NCBI GenBank assembly: GCA_021229015.1
Contig: CM037795.1
Location: 18,316,212-18,380,211, forward strand
Direction: 5' to 3'
Origin: Solen grandis
Lineage: Eukaryota; Mollusca; Bivalvia; Adapedonta; Solenidae
DNA length: 64,000 nucleotides
The notes beneath the pieces are model-generated. The model did not search any database. It was not told where the DNA came from and was given only the letters and a program-made list of their open reading frames with translations. Each line of letters opens with the position of its first letter. Position 1 is the stretch's first letter. Shown piece after piece: positions 30,421-60,013 of this stretch. A program made the translations under genes and the position numbers.

Positions 30421-33278
30421 GATCGTATCTTAGTGATATTTAACTTTTTTTAAAACCTTTCGAGATGCAGTCTATAATATCTAACATATGCCAGTGTTGA
30501 ATAAAATTATCAATTACTCTTTGTCTAAAAATATATAGAAAGTTCTTAATACATATAATAATATATAATAATATATTGACGGGTTTTGAAATGCATATCG
30601 AAGACCGTAGCTATTCAGAAGATTTTTATCATTACTAACCAATTATCATTGCTATTCTAACAATCAATAAAAGCGTGCTCATATACTTTTGAAATTAAAA
30701 TAGTATCAGACAATAATATTTTACATCAGTATTTGATAATACGTACAAACCTAAAAATATATAAAGGATATCGTCCAAGTTCACCATAGACAGCATCAAA
30801 ACAAGTGTTTACTTTTACTCCCAGTAACCTTTTACAAAATATTTATTGAACCCTTCCTATTCTTTCGACTTTGTAAAACCAAGAATCGCTGAACCATATC
30901 TTATCAAAGCGCCGAAAGCACTGATAGACTGTCGGCGGGTTGGTCGTGGTGAGCAGCAAGCGCGCTAGATAGTTATCCAAATAGGTTATATGCTGGATTC
31001 TAATCTGTTTATAAAGGGGGGTATACATGTGGTCAGTATCAGTTTCTCAGTTGTCAAATAAGAAACAAGAAAAGATAGTTTTCATGTTTTTATTAAACAT
31101 TAGAACACGATAATCAAAATTAAAAACATACATCTAAACTAAATATTGAACAAGAGCTGTCAGAGAACAGAACGCTCGACTATGAAATTGATTTCAAATG
31201 CCCTATATATAAAATAATAAAAATGATAAACCTTGATACTCTGACCCTTTATATTTATGAAGTCTAAAATCAATCCCATGCCTATGATGATGATGATGAT
31301 GATGAACAGAAGCAACGACTAACTAACGTAATCTAGAATCTTACATTTCCTTCTTCATACTTCTATTGCGTCAGCATGCGCTTCTTTGATTAATTTACTG
31401 GAAGTGTGGCATACACGCGCCAGTCAATGCTGTAAGGGTATACCGGTATCACCTTAACATGGATCCGCTGTGTATAGTATGGTACATGACAAATTTATAA
31501 TGAACTGAGCAGTTTTAATTTGGAGTATCTAATACATATAAATAACATGTCTTCATAACTTCTCGTTGGTACGAGTTTGAATATGAACATAGAACTTTCA
31601 TCTGCGTGGTATTTTTAAGGTGCAATGGAATTTCCATTTCGCGGTCATTTGAAAAATCTTGATAATATAGATACACAAATTAATAATATTCATTGAATGT
31701 AAAACATTATATTGATTAATATTATTTGTGATATGATGCCTGTTTATCTAGATACACTTTTTTATATCAGCGTATACCAGAGCATAAGTAATGTATTCTT
31801 ATTTTAATCCATGCAAGAATAATATAACAAATTTCAACTCATTGTGTCTAGCAAACTTCCTTTGCGTGTTTTATCGAGGCACAATGGACTTTACTGCTAT
31901 TCTCAAAATAAAATTTCCATTGCTCGGTAATATTTTCATTGCGTCCATTGCTCCATAAATTTTCATTGCGTGTTATAGGCCTACCACTTCAAAACATTGG
32001 GTCGCGTGATCTTCCATTCCACTAAATTATGGCCGATTTTTTCAACTGTTCTAGCTTTTGCGTGGCTATTGAGTTTATGAGAAGACAGAAATGCAACGTA
32101 ATATATCATCATCGTGCGAAACGCTGCTGAACTACTTTGGGTTAATTACGTATTTATGCGAAGCAGTACTCCAGTTGGGTTAAATCTTTGTTTTGTAAAC
32201 GACGCAGGTATTTTGTTCACGCTGAAAATGGTTGTATCAGCTTGAAGAATTTGTAAAAGAAGGGTGGACACACAAACTTTACACATTAAAAGAGTTTCTA
32301 AATATCATTTAAACGTCGTTGCAACACATCTGTGTAACACACTACACTCGCTTTCGTTAGCTCAGCCTGCATTGTATGGATCCGTACAAGGCGCGGAGTG
32401 CTACAGTTAAAAATGTTGTGGAAAATATGCAAATCAGAAAAGCCCGATTTCGAATTTCAGCATAAGACTAGCGGCCGCTGGCTGCCAGTCTAAAAATCAA
32501 ACCAATAAATGGTTTGACGAGCTACAGATATGCACGGTATCTTAGTGTTTGCCAAATATCAAACCAATATAAAATAATAGACGATTTTTCATTACCGGCT
32601 ATAGAAATAGGGAGAGAAAAGTAGCGATCGAAGTGTTAATTGTTAACAGTTTGTTGAAACAAATGGCGCGTTCATCTTTAATTTCTTGTAATGACCATAT
32701 TAACGCATCGTTAAAGCGAGGTTATTGGCATTGCGCGAAATTTTGACCCCGTTTATTAAATTTACTGTGAAATGCGCCAATACTGTTCTCTAAGCATTAT
32801 CAGCGCTTTGATTTGTACTACCGAGCGCCCAAACTCCAACGTAGTGGCTTGGCTCCGCTTGGCTATTGATGCGAAGCCAAACCACTGCGTTGGAGTTTGC
32901 CGAGCGACGGCACAGTTTCTGTTTATAGATGCAAATCAGTGGCTCTTTACTGTGTCCTTAGTAACTTCGGAAAGCGTATCATTCATTCTATAGAGCAATA
33001 AATACCCCCTGGAGGTACCTCTGATGTATCTGAGATAGCTTGAAGTAGTCAGGGATGCCTATCCAGTCGAAATGCACTCGGTGACCCCTCTATATATTCT
33101 ATATAAATCCGCCATCTTGGACGGAGGGACTTTTTGAGGTCGCTCTTGCGTAACCGGATCGAACCGGTCGCGTGCGGTCAAGGACGAAATAATCTATTTC
33201 AACCAATGACGTAAGGCGTATCATGTCTATACACGTTTATCCTATGTCTAAAAAGGTTTATGCTGCAGTACTTAAACC
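30421..33278. other. Intergenic sequence, no gene recognised
   Basis: Short open frames here show no family resemblance. It contains a GATGAT repeat at 31284-31303, a repeat-start-like segment (CAAGAGCTGTCAGAGAACAG at 31152) and the hairpin at 32831-32898. Confidence 0.45.
32831..32898. repeat. Hairpin, 24-bp imperfect stem
   Basis: AAACTCCAACGTAGTGGCTT at 32831 pairs with the complement ending at 32898 (22 of 24 positions, one mismatch a G-T wobble) around a 20-base loop. The arms are flanked by the direct repeat CGAGCG. GC-richer than its surroundings. Confidence 0.75.
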
Positions 33279-33907
33279 CATAGGAGTCTGGTGACTTATT
33301 ATTATTATTTTAAATGTTATTTATTTATTTATAATTAAATTGATTTTCTACATATTTTCACTCACAAAAACAGAAAAAGCAAAAGTAAAGTAAAAATATT
33401 CGATATTAAAATTCATCATTTTACATCCGTTTCTCGGTATTCTATAAAGCCTCAAGGAGTGACACCCGCCATTGTTTTCGCAACGTTGTCGCAGAGTAAC
33501 ATCCCTTGTATGGAATGCAGTAATTGCTTTATCCAGTTTTGCTTTATCCCGACCTTATCTGAATGTCAGTCTTTATTTAGATTTTGGACGGAGAGTTACG
33601 CACCTTTCTCAAACAATGTGTCAACACCGGTCTTGATGACAAGTGCAAGCTTGTGACGTCACAGTCTCTATTTATGGAACGTTTCTCTCTATATAAAATG
33701 ATGATATCGTCCTTTTTTAATGAGGGAACCTAAGCTGGTAGCCTGTGCAGACTGCAACAGGGAGTTTGGATGTTAGAAAGAAAACAACAGTCTTTTACAA
33801 ACCGAAATGGATGAAAGACAAAACTTAAAAAAATGGTATGATGGAAATAATAGCAATAATCTATGATAAATTATACGAGACTATCATGAAATATTACCGT
33901 ATAATTG

Positions 33908-33963
<56 letters not shown>

Positions 33964-34354
33964 CTATTAGGATGGATGCAGGCACGAAGGCAGTTTTAAA
34001 AAAAGCAATCGGAAGATTAGGGGATGGGTTTCCCGTGCATGTCAAAAACAGCGAGTGATTTTCCGTTGTTAAAATGCGCCGCACGATAGAAACAGGAACC
34101 ATGAACGAATAAAGCTGGATCAGTTTTTCAAAGGGATGTTACTCTGTGACAACGTTGCGAAATCAATGGCGGGTGTCACTCCTTGAGGCTTTATAGAATA
34201 CCGAGAAACGGATGTAAAATTATAATTTTAATATCGAAAAATTTTACGTTACTTTTGCTTTTAATGTTTTTGTGGGTTAAAATATGTAGAAAAACAATTA
34301 AATAAATAAAAAAATAAAAATAAAATAATAATAATAAGTCACCAAGCTCCTATG
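33279..34354. mobile_element. Foldback element with about 225-bp inverted repeats
   Basis: 33279-33507 and 34131-34354 are inverted copies, from CATAGGAG...TGGTGACTTATTATT on the outside to CAACGTTGTC...AGAGTAACATCCCTT on the inside. The inner part is nearly identical; the outer AT-rich part is more diverged. The 620-bp centre has a long (TA)n run at 33912-33962 and no supported gene. Confidence 0.85.
33912..33962. repeat. (TA)n microsatellite
   Basis: About 25 uninterrupted TA units inside the foldback element. Confidence 0.95.
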
Positions 34355-34606
34355 CTTAAACCGACTTCCCGATTCGTTCTTTCTTTCCCTGCTCTGAACA
34401 CCGTACGATACACATCAAAGCTATCATATCCAATACGACGTTAAATACAATTAATACAATAGCGAAAAAAAGATCTCCCAAGTTTACAAGGTAAGTGATT
34501 TCCCCAAAAAATATTAAGGTATATTGATAAACCAGCTAATCAGAGAGCAGCAAGTATCTGATAGTATTTATTCGCTTAGTTACAGTATAGCCGCCAGAGA
34601 GTCAAC

Positions 34607-35600
34607 ATGGATAGCATTACTTGTTCAGTGTGCAACGAACCATTTTCTAGTAGATACAGTGAACGTAGGCATATAACACGAAAACATCCAGATATAATTC
34701 AAGGAGATCAGGATCCATATGATGAAGTACCGGTACACCACTATGGAGCTCCGGTGCACCGGGGCACCAGGAGCATATTTTGGAGCACCGGAGCACCACT
34801 TTGGAGCACCGGGGCACCATATTGGTGCACCGGGGCACCGGTGCACCACTCCTCCTCCTCAAGGAGCGCCTCCTCCACCCCCTCCTCCTCAAGGAGCGCA
34901 CCAGTGCACCACTCCTCCTCCTCCTCCTCAACCACACTCATCACAAGAAGAAAACATGGGGTTTCAACATCCATTTACCATGATGATTTCGGGTCCTACA
35001 GGTAATTTTTATTCTACTGGTAGTTTTATCACATTTTCGGTAACTTTTTATCTATGTAAGATTATCTTAAAAAATCCTACATTTTTCCTGAAAAAAAAAA
35101 AAAAAAAAAAAAAAAAAGATTTTTGACCTTTTTTTCAACATTTTGACTATTGGGTCGATTTGTTTACATTTTTTTCCCTGTAAATTTCAAGATTTTGTTG
35201 GAAAAGTTTGCTTTTTTTTCTAAAATAGTTCATGTTTTTGTTAATTTTTGTATAGCATTTTATCCAAATTACTAAAATAATTCCTCTTTTTTTTCAGCTT
35301 GTGGGAAGACACAATGGTGAAAGAGTTATTGCAGGATCACAGCTCAAAAATTCAACCTAATATTCAAAGGATCGTTTGGTTATACAAACGATGGCAACCG
35401 TTATACACACTGGTACAAAGTTCTGTACTGCCTAGAGTAGAATTTATAAAAGGCATTCCTACCGACTTGGATGACGACGATTTCTTTAATACTAGAATGA
35501 ACAATTTATTAATACTGGACGATTTGAATCTGGCAAAGATAAACGCATAACAGACTTATTTACTGAAGGTTCGCACCACAGATCTCTCTCCGTGATTTCT
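34607..35600 (+). pseudogene. Broken P-loop ATPase, Polinton/adintovirus-like packaging type (tentative)
   Basis: An ATG at 34607 opens a C2H2-like finger (CSVCNEPF...RHITRKH), then a low-complexity region rich in Gly-Ala-Pro and Pro repeats (34740-34935) in which the reading frame shifts. A P-loop of GPT-x-CGKT type follows, split by an apparent GT-AG intron (35002-35297), then a conserved block with RIVWLYKRWQPLY, Walker B-like LLILDDL, and a SHHR-containing block cut by the gap. At least two more one-base breaks occur, near 35303-35312 and 35535-35550. Proteins with this layout are widespread in marine invertebrate genomes; I assign the packaging ATPase class by motif order only. No capsid, integrase, protease or polymerase genes are visible, so at most this is a remnant. 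A host P-loop protein is the alternative. Confidence 0.5.
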
Positions 35601-35700
35601 NNNNNNNNNNNNNNNNNNNNNNNNNNNNNNNNNNNNNNNNNNNNNNNNNNNNNNNNNNNNNNNNNNNNNNNNNNNNNNNNNNNNNNNNNNNNNNNNNNNN
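35601..35700. other. Assembly gap (100 N)
   Basis: Exactly 100 N, a conventional placeholder of unknown true length. It truncates the ATPase on its left and removes the 5' end of the element on its right. Confidence 0.99.
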
Positions 35701-36634
35701 CATGGCCGCCAGGGGCGGGGCTTATTTGCCTTATATGTATATAGAGAAACCTTTAAACAACATCTCCTCTGAAACCACTGGACAGAATTTGATTAAACTT
35801 GGCAGGGATGATCCTTGGGTCAACCTTCACAAAAGTTGCTAAAATAAAGTTGATCCATGTAGAACTCTGGTTGCCATGGCAACAAAAAGAAAAAAAATGA
35901 AAACTTTAAAAATCATCTCCTTCAAAACTACTGGCCAGATTTCAAAATAAATTGGTACAGACGGTTCTTGGGTCAACCTCTACCAAAGTTGCTAAAATTA
36001 TTCCAATCCGTAAAAAAACATGGCCGCCAGGGGCGGGGCTTATTTGCCTTATATGTATATAGAGAAACCCTTAAACAACATCTCCTCTGAAACCACTGGA
36101 CAGAATTTGATTAAACTTGGCAGGGATGATCCTTGGGTCAACCTTCACAAATGTTGCTAAAATAAAGTTGATCCATGAAGAACTCTGGTTGCCATGGCAA
36201 CAAAAAGAAAAAAAAATGAAAACTTTAAAAATCATCTTCTTCAAAACTACTGGCCAGATTTTAAAATAAATTGGTACAGATGTTCCTTGGGTCAACCTCT
36301 ACCAAAGTTGCTAAAATTATTCCGATCCGTAAAAAAACATGGCCGCCAGGGGCGGGGCTTATTTGCCTTATATGTATATAGATAAACCTTTAAACAACAT
36401 CTCCTCTGAAACCACTGGACAGAATTTGATTAAACTTGGCAGGGATGATCCTTGGGTCAACCTTCACAAAAGTTGCTAAAATAAAGTTGATCCATTTAGA
36501 ATTCTGGTTGCCATGGCAACAAAAAGAAGAAAAAAATATGAAAACTTTAAAAATCATCTTCTTCAAAACTACTGGCCTTGGGTCAACCTATTTATCTCAG
36601 GTGAGCGATTTAGGGCCATCATGGGCCTCTTGTT
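35701..36634 (+). mobile_element. Hairpin-ended tandem-repeat element (family 2, 319-bp monomer), 5' end in gap
   Basis: Nearly identical monomers start ACATGGCCGCCAGGGGCGGG (35700, 36018, 36337; period 318-320 bp). The element ends with a partial monomer, CAGGTGAGCGATTT, GGGCCATCATGGGCC and TCTTGTTT. The same monomer occurs in the copy at 44816-45503. Confidence 0.85.
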
Positions 36635-36942
36635 TTATTTCAAATCAAGATATCTTCTAAACTCTCAATTTCATATAATGTTCGACAACCATCTACACTA
36701 TAAGTTCAACTATGTATGCCACCAAATATTTTTTAAAAATATTTTTCCTGATTAAAATGTTACTTATGCATTAAGATTCTGCTTATTCACGAGAATAATT
36801 ACATGTTTATGAAATACATGTAAATATTAATAAATATATATGGTAAGAAAGTAATATAAAATCTTTACATATTTGAATAAAATATTGCAGTCTAAGAAAT
36901 TAAATTTTGTGTATATGAAATATATATATATATTATTTACAG

Positions 36943-55352
<18,410 letters not shown>

Positions 55353-55688
55353 TATACACACAGCTGTGTCACTGACAAAACAAGCCGGCACAAAATCTTA
55401 ACATTAATGACATTTAGTAAAAAGACTTCGAATTACATCAAAAAGTGTGTTGTGTTTGTTTCGATAGAATCGATTTTTTCAAACATTCAAACACGACCGC
55501 ATATCTTGTATTTCTTTATCAGCGCCGCACTTTGGCACAATCTAAAATTGTGTTACCGGTCAAAAATATGTATTTAAAACATAAACTCGTTAAACATGAC
55601 AGTTGCATCTCAAAAAAGAATAGTGTTAGAACACACCAGTTATTGCGTTCAAACAATGCATTTCCAAATGACGTTCGTTACTGACGGA

Positions 55689-55694
55689 AATAAA
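55689..55694 (+). terminator. Possible polyadenylation signal of the RPTP gene
   Basis: The first AATAAA downstream of the stop codon, about 340 bases after it. Others lie further on, so the choice is tentative. Confidence 0.35.
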
Positions 55695-57525
55695 CAAAAA
55701 AGGTGGAAAAATATATGTTTTTATTCGTGCAAATAGTGTTCACATATATCGTATGGTGTTAAGTTTTAAGTTTATAATCTCCTTAAACTTTAAAAAAATA
55801 TACTCATATTTATATTTTTGATAATATAAATTGTATGATGTAATAAGTTTGTAAATAGAATTAAGACATGCATATACTTATATCCCTATTTTAATCATTT
55901 GTTTATGCTTTCGAGAAATTAATTATGACTTTTTTAATCTTTGATATTGTGGTGATTTACAGAAATGTCTTAGTTGTTATCTACAATTTTGTATTGGTAT
56001 AAAGAAGTGTTTATGTATGAAGCAAATTGCAAATCTTATTACATGTTGACTGAGACTATGTCATTGATCATACAAATTTATGCCAAATGTTGACATTTAT
56101 AACAGTTTAGACAACACTAGGTTAAAAAGTATGCGTGTGGGTGTTGTTGTTTCCTTGACAACGATTTTTTTCCAACACGACAGCGTGTTATGGTATACTG
56201 TGTCAGCATCTTAAGTCGGACCATAACTCTTACCCATATATCTTTTAATTGTTTTGCCGGTGATCAAATGTATGTAATATATAATCAATTAAGCATCACA
56301 ATTGCATCTCGAAATAGGAAATGAAAATGAATTGGAACAAAACATTAGATACCCTTAAACATTGCTGATGTTTTCGTGCAGTTTTCAGATAACGTTCGTA
56401 ACAAACGTAAAACATACATGTACTTACTATGTGTGATTTCTTTTTTAAGTTATTATTTTTGCAATGAGTGTACTCAGTCATATTTTAACATATTTTACTC
56501 TGTTTTACTATTATTAAAGTGACACAAATTGTATATGGACAAAGCATTGCGCTCACATCTAATATAATAACATAATGTAATTTCTTTGTAAATAAATACT
56601 TGTATCTCACGTTCATTCATTTTGTTAACTGATTAGTTTCCTATTTTTAAGAAATAAATATCAATAAATATTCTGTAGGGAAAAAAGCGCAACGTTTGTG
56701 TCGGATTGTAGTCATGCATTAAATTTTTAAAATACATAAAGATATTTAAAGACACTAGAAATGTTTTAAAAGAATGTTTCCTTCAAATGATCTAGGACTG
56801 GTTGCATGTAGTTAATAACAGTCAGGTAATAAATTTTTTTTTTTCAATCCTTGGTATACATGTAAATAATTAATTCTAAGTAATCATAAAGTGGGGCATG
56901 TATCAAAGAATGAGATGTAAGTTGTGTTTGAAAATAAATCATTTCTAAACCTACTAAGCGTGTTGTTTTGATAATTATTAATTAATATCGTCATACATGT
57001 ATTTTAAAAATACTCTTTTCATGATGAAATAAGGCACATTGATACAGACAGTATATTATCCAATATTTAAGTAACTTGCAACCCAGACCTATTTACTACC
57101 AAAGAATAATAATCTTGATAATCTAAAAGAATCATGTCAATGAAATGAACACATTTGATCCGAATACCGGTACATTTAGAAGCTCTATTTCTCTAATATA
57201 ATTACTTACAGATTGCCTAAAGTGGGCGGAAATATCTGTTCAAGTTATTTCAAAGATTCATGACATCAACCTCTCTCCCTGGATCAACACACTGGGCTCA
57301 TTGTACCGCTGCATGCCAACCTACCGGATACACAAAGACGAAATGGACCAAAAGGAATTTCATTCCATTGGGCAATGACTTAACAGATTGTAACACATCG
57401 CTTTGCCTTATATACAATCACAATATGGAGAGTCATACACATTTCTCCTGAATAAACTATGAAACGGCATACACTTTTTTTAAAGTTAACTTCACATATA
57501 AGTCAGCTGAAACTTGCCGAGATAC
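55695..57525. other. Space between two convergent genes, nothing recognised
   Basis: I looked here on the minus strand for the missing 3' exons of the GalNAc-transferase-like gene (MAGGLF and WGGEN blocks, ricin-type lectin domain) and found none. An open stretch at 57213-57375 on the plus strand (CLKWAEISVQVISKIHD...) has no recognised relative. Confidence 0.45.
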
Positions 57526-57742
57526 CTGAACGGCCGGAAGAACTGGTAATTCCTCCGACTGTTTTCAGTGTCCGGGACAGGATGCCATTTGAAGATAAGC
57601 TTCCAGCTGAAACCCCCGGCCTCGGCGCTAGAGCTGATTTGTGGGGTATACTGAAAAGTGTCGTTTTTTATCGAGTCTATCTGCGGCATCACCAAAGTGC
57701 TCGGGCCCATCGCTATCCGCGACAGTAGTTGTTCCAGCCACC
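57526..57742 (-). CDS. GalNAc-transferase-like block 4
   Basis: WLEQLLSRIAMGP, MPQIDSIKNDTFQY, GGFSWKLIFKWHPVP and RRNYQFFRPFR. Acceptor TTGCATCAG, donor TCAG|GTATCT. The next exon should encode the MAGGLF block but is absent. Confidence 0.88.
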
Positions 57743-58071
57743 CTGATGCAACCGACAATATTAGAATTATATGTGCACCATTTGGCCTATATATTGCTAT
57801 GACCTCTCAACTATTAAAAGAATTCTGCAAACTGTTTTTTTTCGATTATTATCGGAACATAAGATAGCAAATCGGTTTCCATAATAAAATTGGCTGTCAT
57901 GTTCTATATAATTTGAACTTTTATTTGATCACTTCTATTATAAAGTGTGGTATTTTAACGTCTTATCAGATACAGTGGACAGTTGAAGTTGTTGAATAGC
58001 AACATTTTCAACTCATTTGATTGCTTGTGTATACGTCATAACTTCGGACGTTAGAGTCAATGTGGTCGAAC

Positions 58072-58235
58072 CTGTGTTGACTTCACAGTGGCATCCAGGA
58101 AGACAGCAACATCGGCAGTGCAATGTTCGAAACCCAGGAGTCTGGCTCGGATTAATCCCTCCCTGCGTGGAAGGCGATACAGGGTGGTATCCGGCATATC
58201 GTCTAGAGCTGCATCTAGCGGACCTTTCAAGTTAT
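58072..58235 (-). CDS. GalNAc-transferase-like block 3: altered DxH motif
   Basis: NLKGPLDAALDDMPD, GLIRARLLGFEHC and VAVFLDATVKSTQ. Acceptor CTCTCTAG, donor ACAG|GTTCGA. Thr stands where the metal-binding His is expected. Confidence 0.87.
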
Positions 58236-58701
58236 CTAGAGAGGTTTAAATTATATATTATATATAACGTCGTAGACATGCGAAATGATACCACATACAG
58301 TCACACTATCCTATCACCGGGCATTCAGTCATCGTCTTATTCGTATATGCTGAGTGCTAAGCATTGGAGCTGTATCCGTACCATTATGTATATGATAGAG
58401 TCTATTTTATTGACTGGAGAGAAGTATTAGTAGATTTTATCCAACTTAGAATTCACCCTTAATTTGTAGAAAACACTTGATTTAGTCAAATAAATTGATT
58501 GATCTATCTTGTATATGGTAAACAGAAAATAGAGGTATTTTATTGAAATATATCGCTGATAAATTTGAATTTTCAGAGCTTGTGATTGGCCAATAATTTA
58601 GAGTGACATCTAATTAAGGTATAGCTGAGTTCAAACTCGCGACGCTCACTTGGTCACAGGGACAGGTCTATCAACCAGAGGCAGGACTTGACTATTTGAG
58701 A

Positions 58702-58836
58702 TTACCGTCGCTTCGACAGTATTTCAGTCATATAGCGACGTCCAGTTAATTACAGGTGTAGGAAGACCGCGAATGCACGGAAGCATCCGGGTAGAACCAC
58801 CGACCTACCGCAAGCAAGTTGGAAGGCTTCCTCACC
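58702..58836 (-). mobile_element. SINE fragment in GalNAc-transferase-like intron
   Basis: Body segment of the 9881 SINE family (CGACGTCCAGTTAATTACAG, GGTAGAACCACCGACCTACC). Both the tRNA-like head and the CAA tail are missing. Confidence 0.8.
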
Positions 58837-59203
58837 AACCAGAGGCATGTATCAATGTGAAGTTAACAAAAACGGATAGTGTGTGATTAAATCATGGTGT
58901 GTTTTCAGTCAGTAGGAATGAATAAAATATTTTGTTTGCGAGGGTCATGATGAAGAGGTTTAATGGAAGAAGTGATGGTGGTTCGGTTGTTGTGTTAGAA
59001 GCAGCTGTTATGGAAATAGAGCCTTTATAGTGTAGTGGCATTAAAGAAATATTGGAAATAGCAGTGTTCTTGTTAAAGACCTCAAAGTGGTGATATACAT
59101 AGTATGCCTAATCAATTTTTCGTGAAATAGTGGCTGTCGGTTTTGGATTTGTTGACAATTGACGATAGTAGTTTGTAATTAACTTGGGACGAATAAAGTT
59201 TAC

Positions 59204-59368
59204 CAAAATCTGAAATCGTCGACCATGATGATTTCTCGCAGTAGCTTCGGACTAGATCGGCTTCGAATACTGTGAACCGTCCTTAGCGACGTACTCAGGG
59301 CCTCGTTGTGAAAAATTATGATCACGCATGCGCTTGGTAATGCCGTGTCATACGGTATCGTCTTACAC
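59204..59368 (-). CDS. GalNAc-transferase-like block 2: start of GT-A fold
   Basis: [29 protein letters not shown] and [10 protein letters not shown]. Acceptor CATTTTCAG. The donor TTTTG|GTAAAC leaves the frame inconsistent with the next block. Confidence 0.85.
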
Positions 59369-59873
59369 CTGAAAATGTCAAATATCAAGAGACTGCAATT
59401 ATATGAATAAATCCACCCTTGAGAGTGTGCATGTAAAAAGGGATATAAAAATATGGATGAATAAGAAAAACAAACTTGTGTTTCATACAGCGAAATAAGT
59501 ATCAGGCACATATTAAACTCCACTCAAGTTAATAATGGACAAAAAAGCCTGATCAATGAAATTCATCTGACAATAATGGGAATACACGTGGTGAATTATC
59601 AAAAACGAATACAACTATTTTAACTTAGGAATGGTTTTCTCCCCCTTACAGACCAGGTAACGAAAGAGATAGCTTTTGGTTCTTTCGTTGTAGACACCTG
59701 GCCTGCGTTGAGTTACCGTTAACAGTCCCTAACCTTAGTGTCTACATCTATGTTATTAAATGCAAGCAGGAAACCAACTCGCAAAACGTTGCGAACAGTA
59801 GCGAGCGCTACCTTCAAATGAACGCAATCCTGGTACCCCGCACGCTGGTAATCGAACCATTCAGTCCACTTAC

Positions 59874-60013
59874 TCGTGGTCTCGGGCGGTCCAGGGAGAT
59901 AAGATCAATGACGTAACTGTTGTTGGCGTAGTTTGTCAACCCTTCTCGGTAGGCCTGTAGATACCCGGGAGACAAGCTGTCCACGACAATCACGACAGGC
60001 TGATCCAGTTCCC
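59874..60013 (-). CDS. GalNAc-transferase-like block 1
   Basis: ELDQPVVIVVDS to VIDLISLDRPRPR, matching the region before the catalytic core. Acceptor AATTACAG, donor ACGA|GTAAGT. Ends in phase 0. Confidence 0.75.

Larger units (their letters stand above)
57526..60013 (-). pseudogene. Polypeptide GalNAc-transferase-like gene, incomplete and out of phase
   Basis: Four blocks with family order and spacing: 60013-59874, 59368-59204, 58235-58072 and 57742-57526. They carry the stem-to-catalytic N-region, the [10 protein letters not shown] and REIIMVDD blocks of the GT-A fold, GLIRARLLG with VAVFLDAT, and GWLEQLLSRI with GGFSWKLIFKWHPVP. The canonical DxH metal motif (FLDxH) reads FLDAT, so His is replaced by Thr. 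Splice sites are GT-AG, but phases disagree at all three junctions, by one or two bases. The 5' exon with the membrane anchor and the 3' exons with the end of the catalytic domain and the lectin domain are not found. Active members start mucin-type O-glycosylation in the Golgi; this copy is probably dead or misassembled. Confidence 0.78.

Noticed and set aside
33884..34102. Open frame with a run of Ile-Tyr
   Set aside because: Translation of the (TA)n microsatellite; not a protein.
34625..34983. Several overlapping open frames rich in Gly-Ala-Pro or Arg on both strands
   Set aside because: They are shadows of the GC-rich repeat in the ATPase linker.
57213..57375. Plus-strand stretch preceded by TTACTTACAG that could be an exon
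   Set aside because: No family resemblance, no donor or partner exon established; too weak to annotate.
58017..58430. 137-codon open frame on the plus strand
   Set aside because: It is antisense to the GalNAc-transferase-like block 3, whose motifs are clear on the minus strand.
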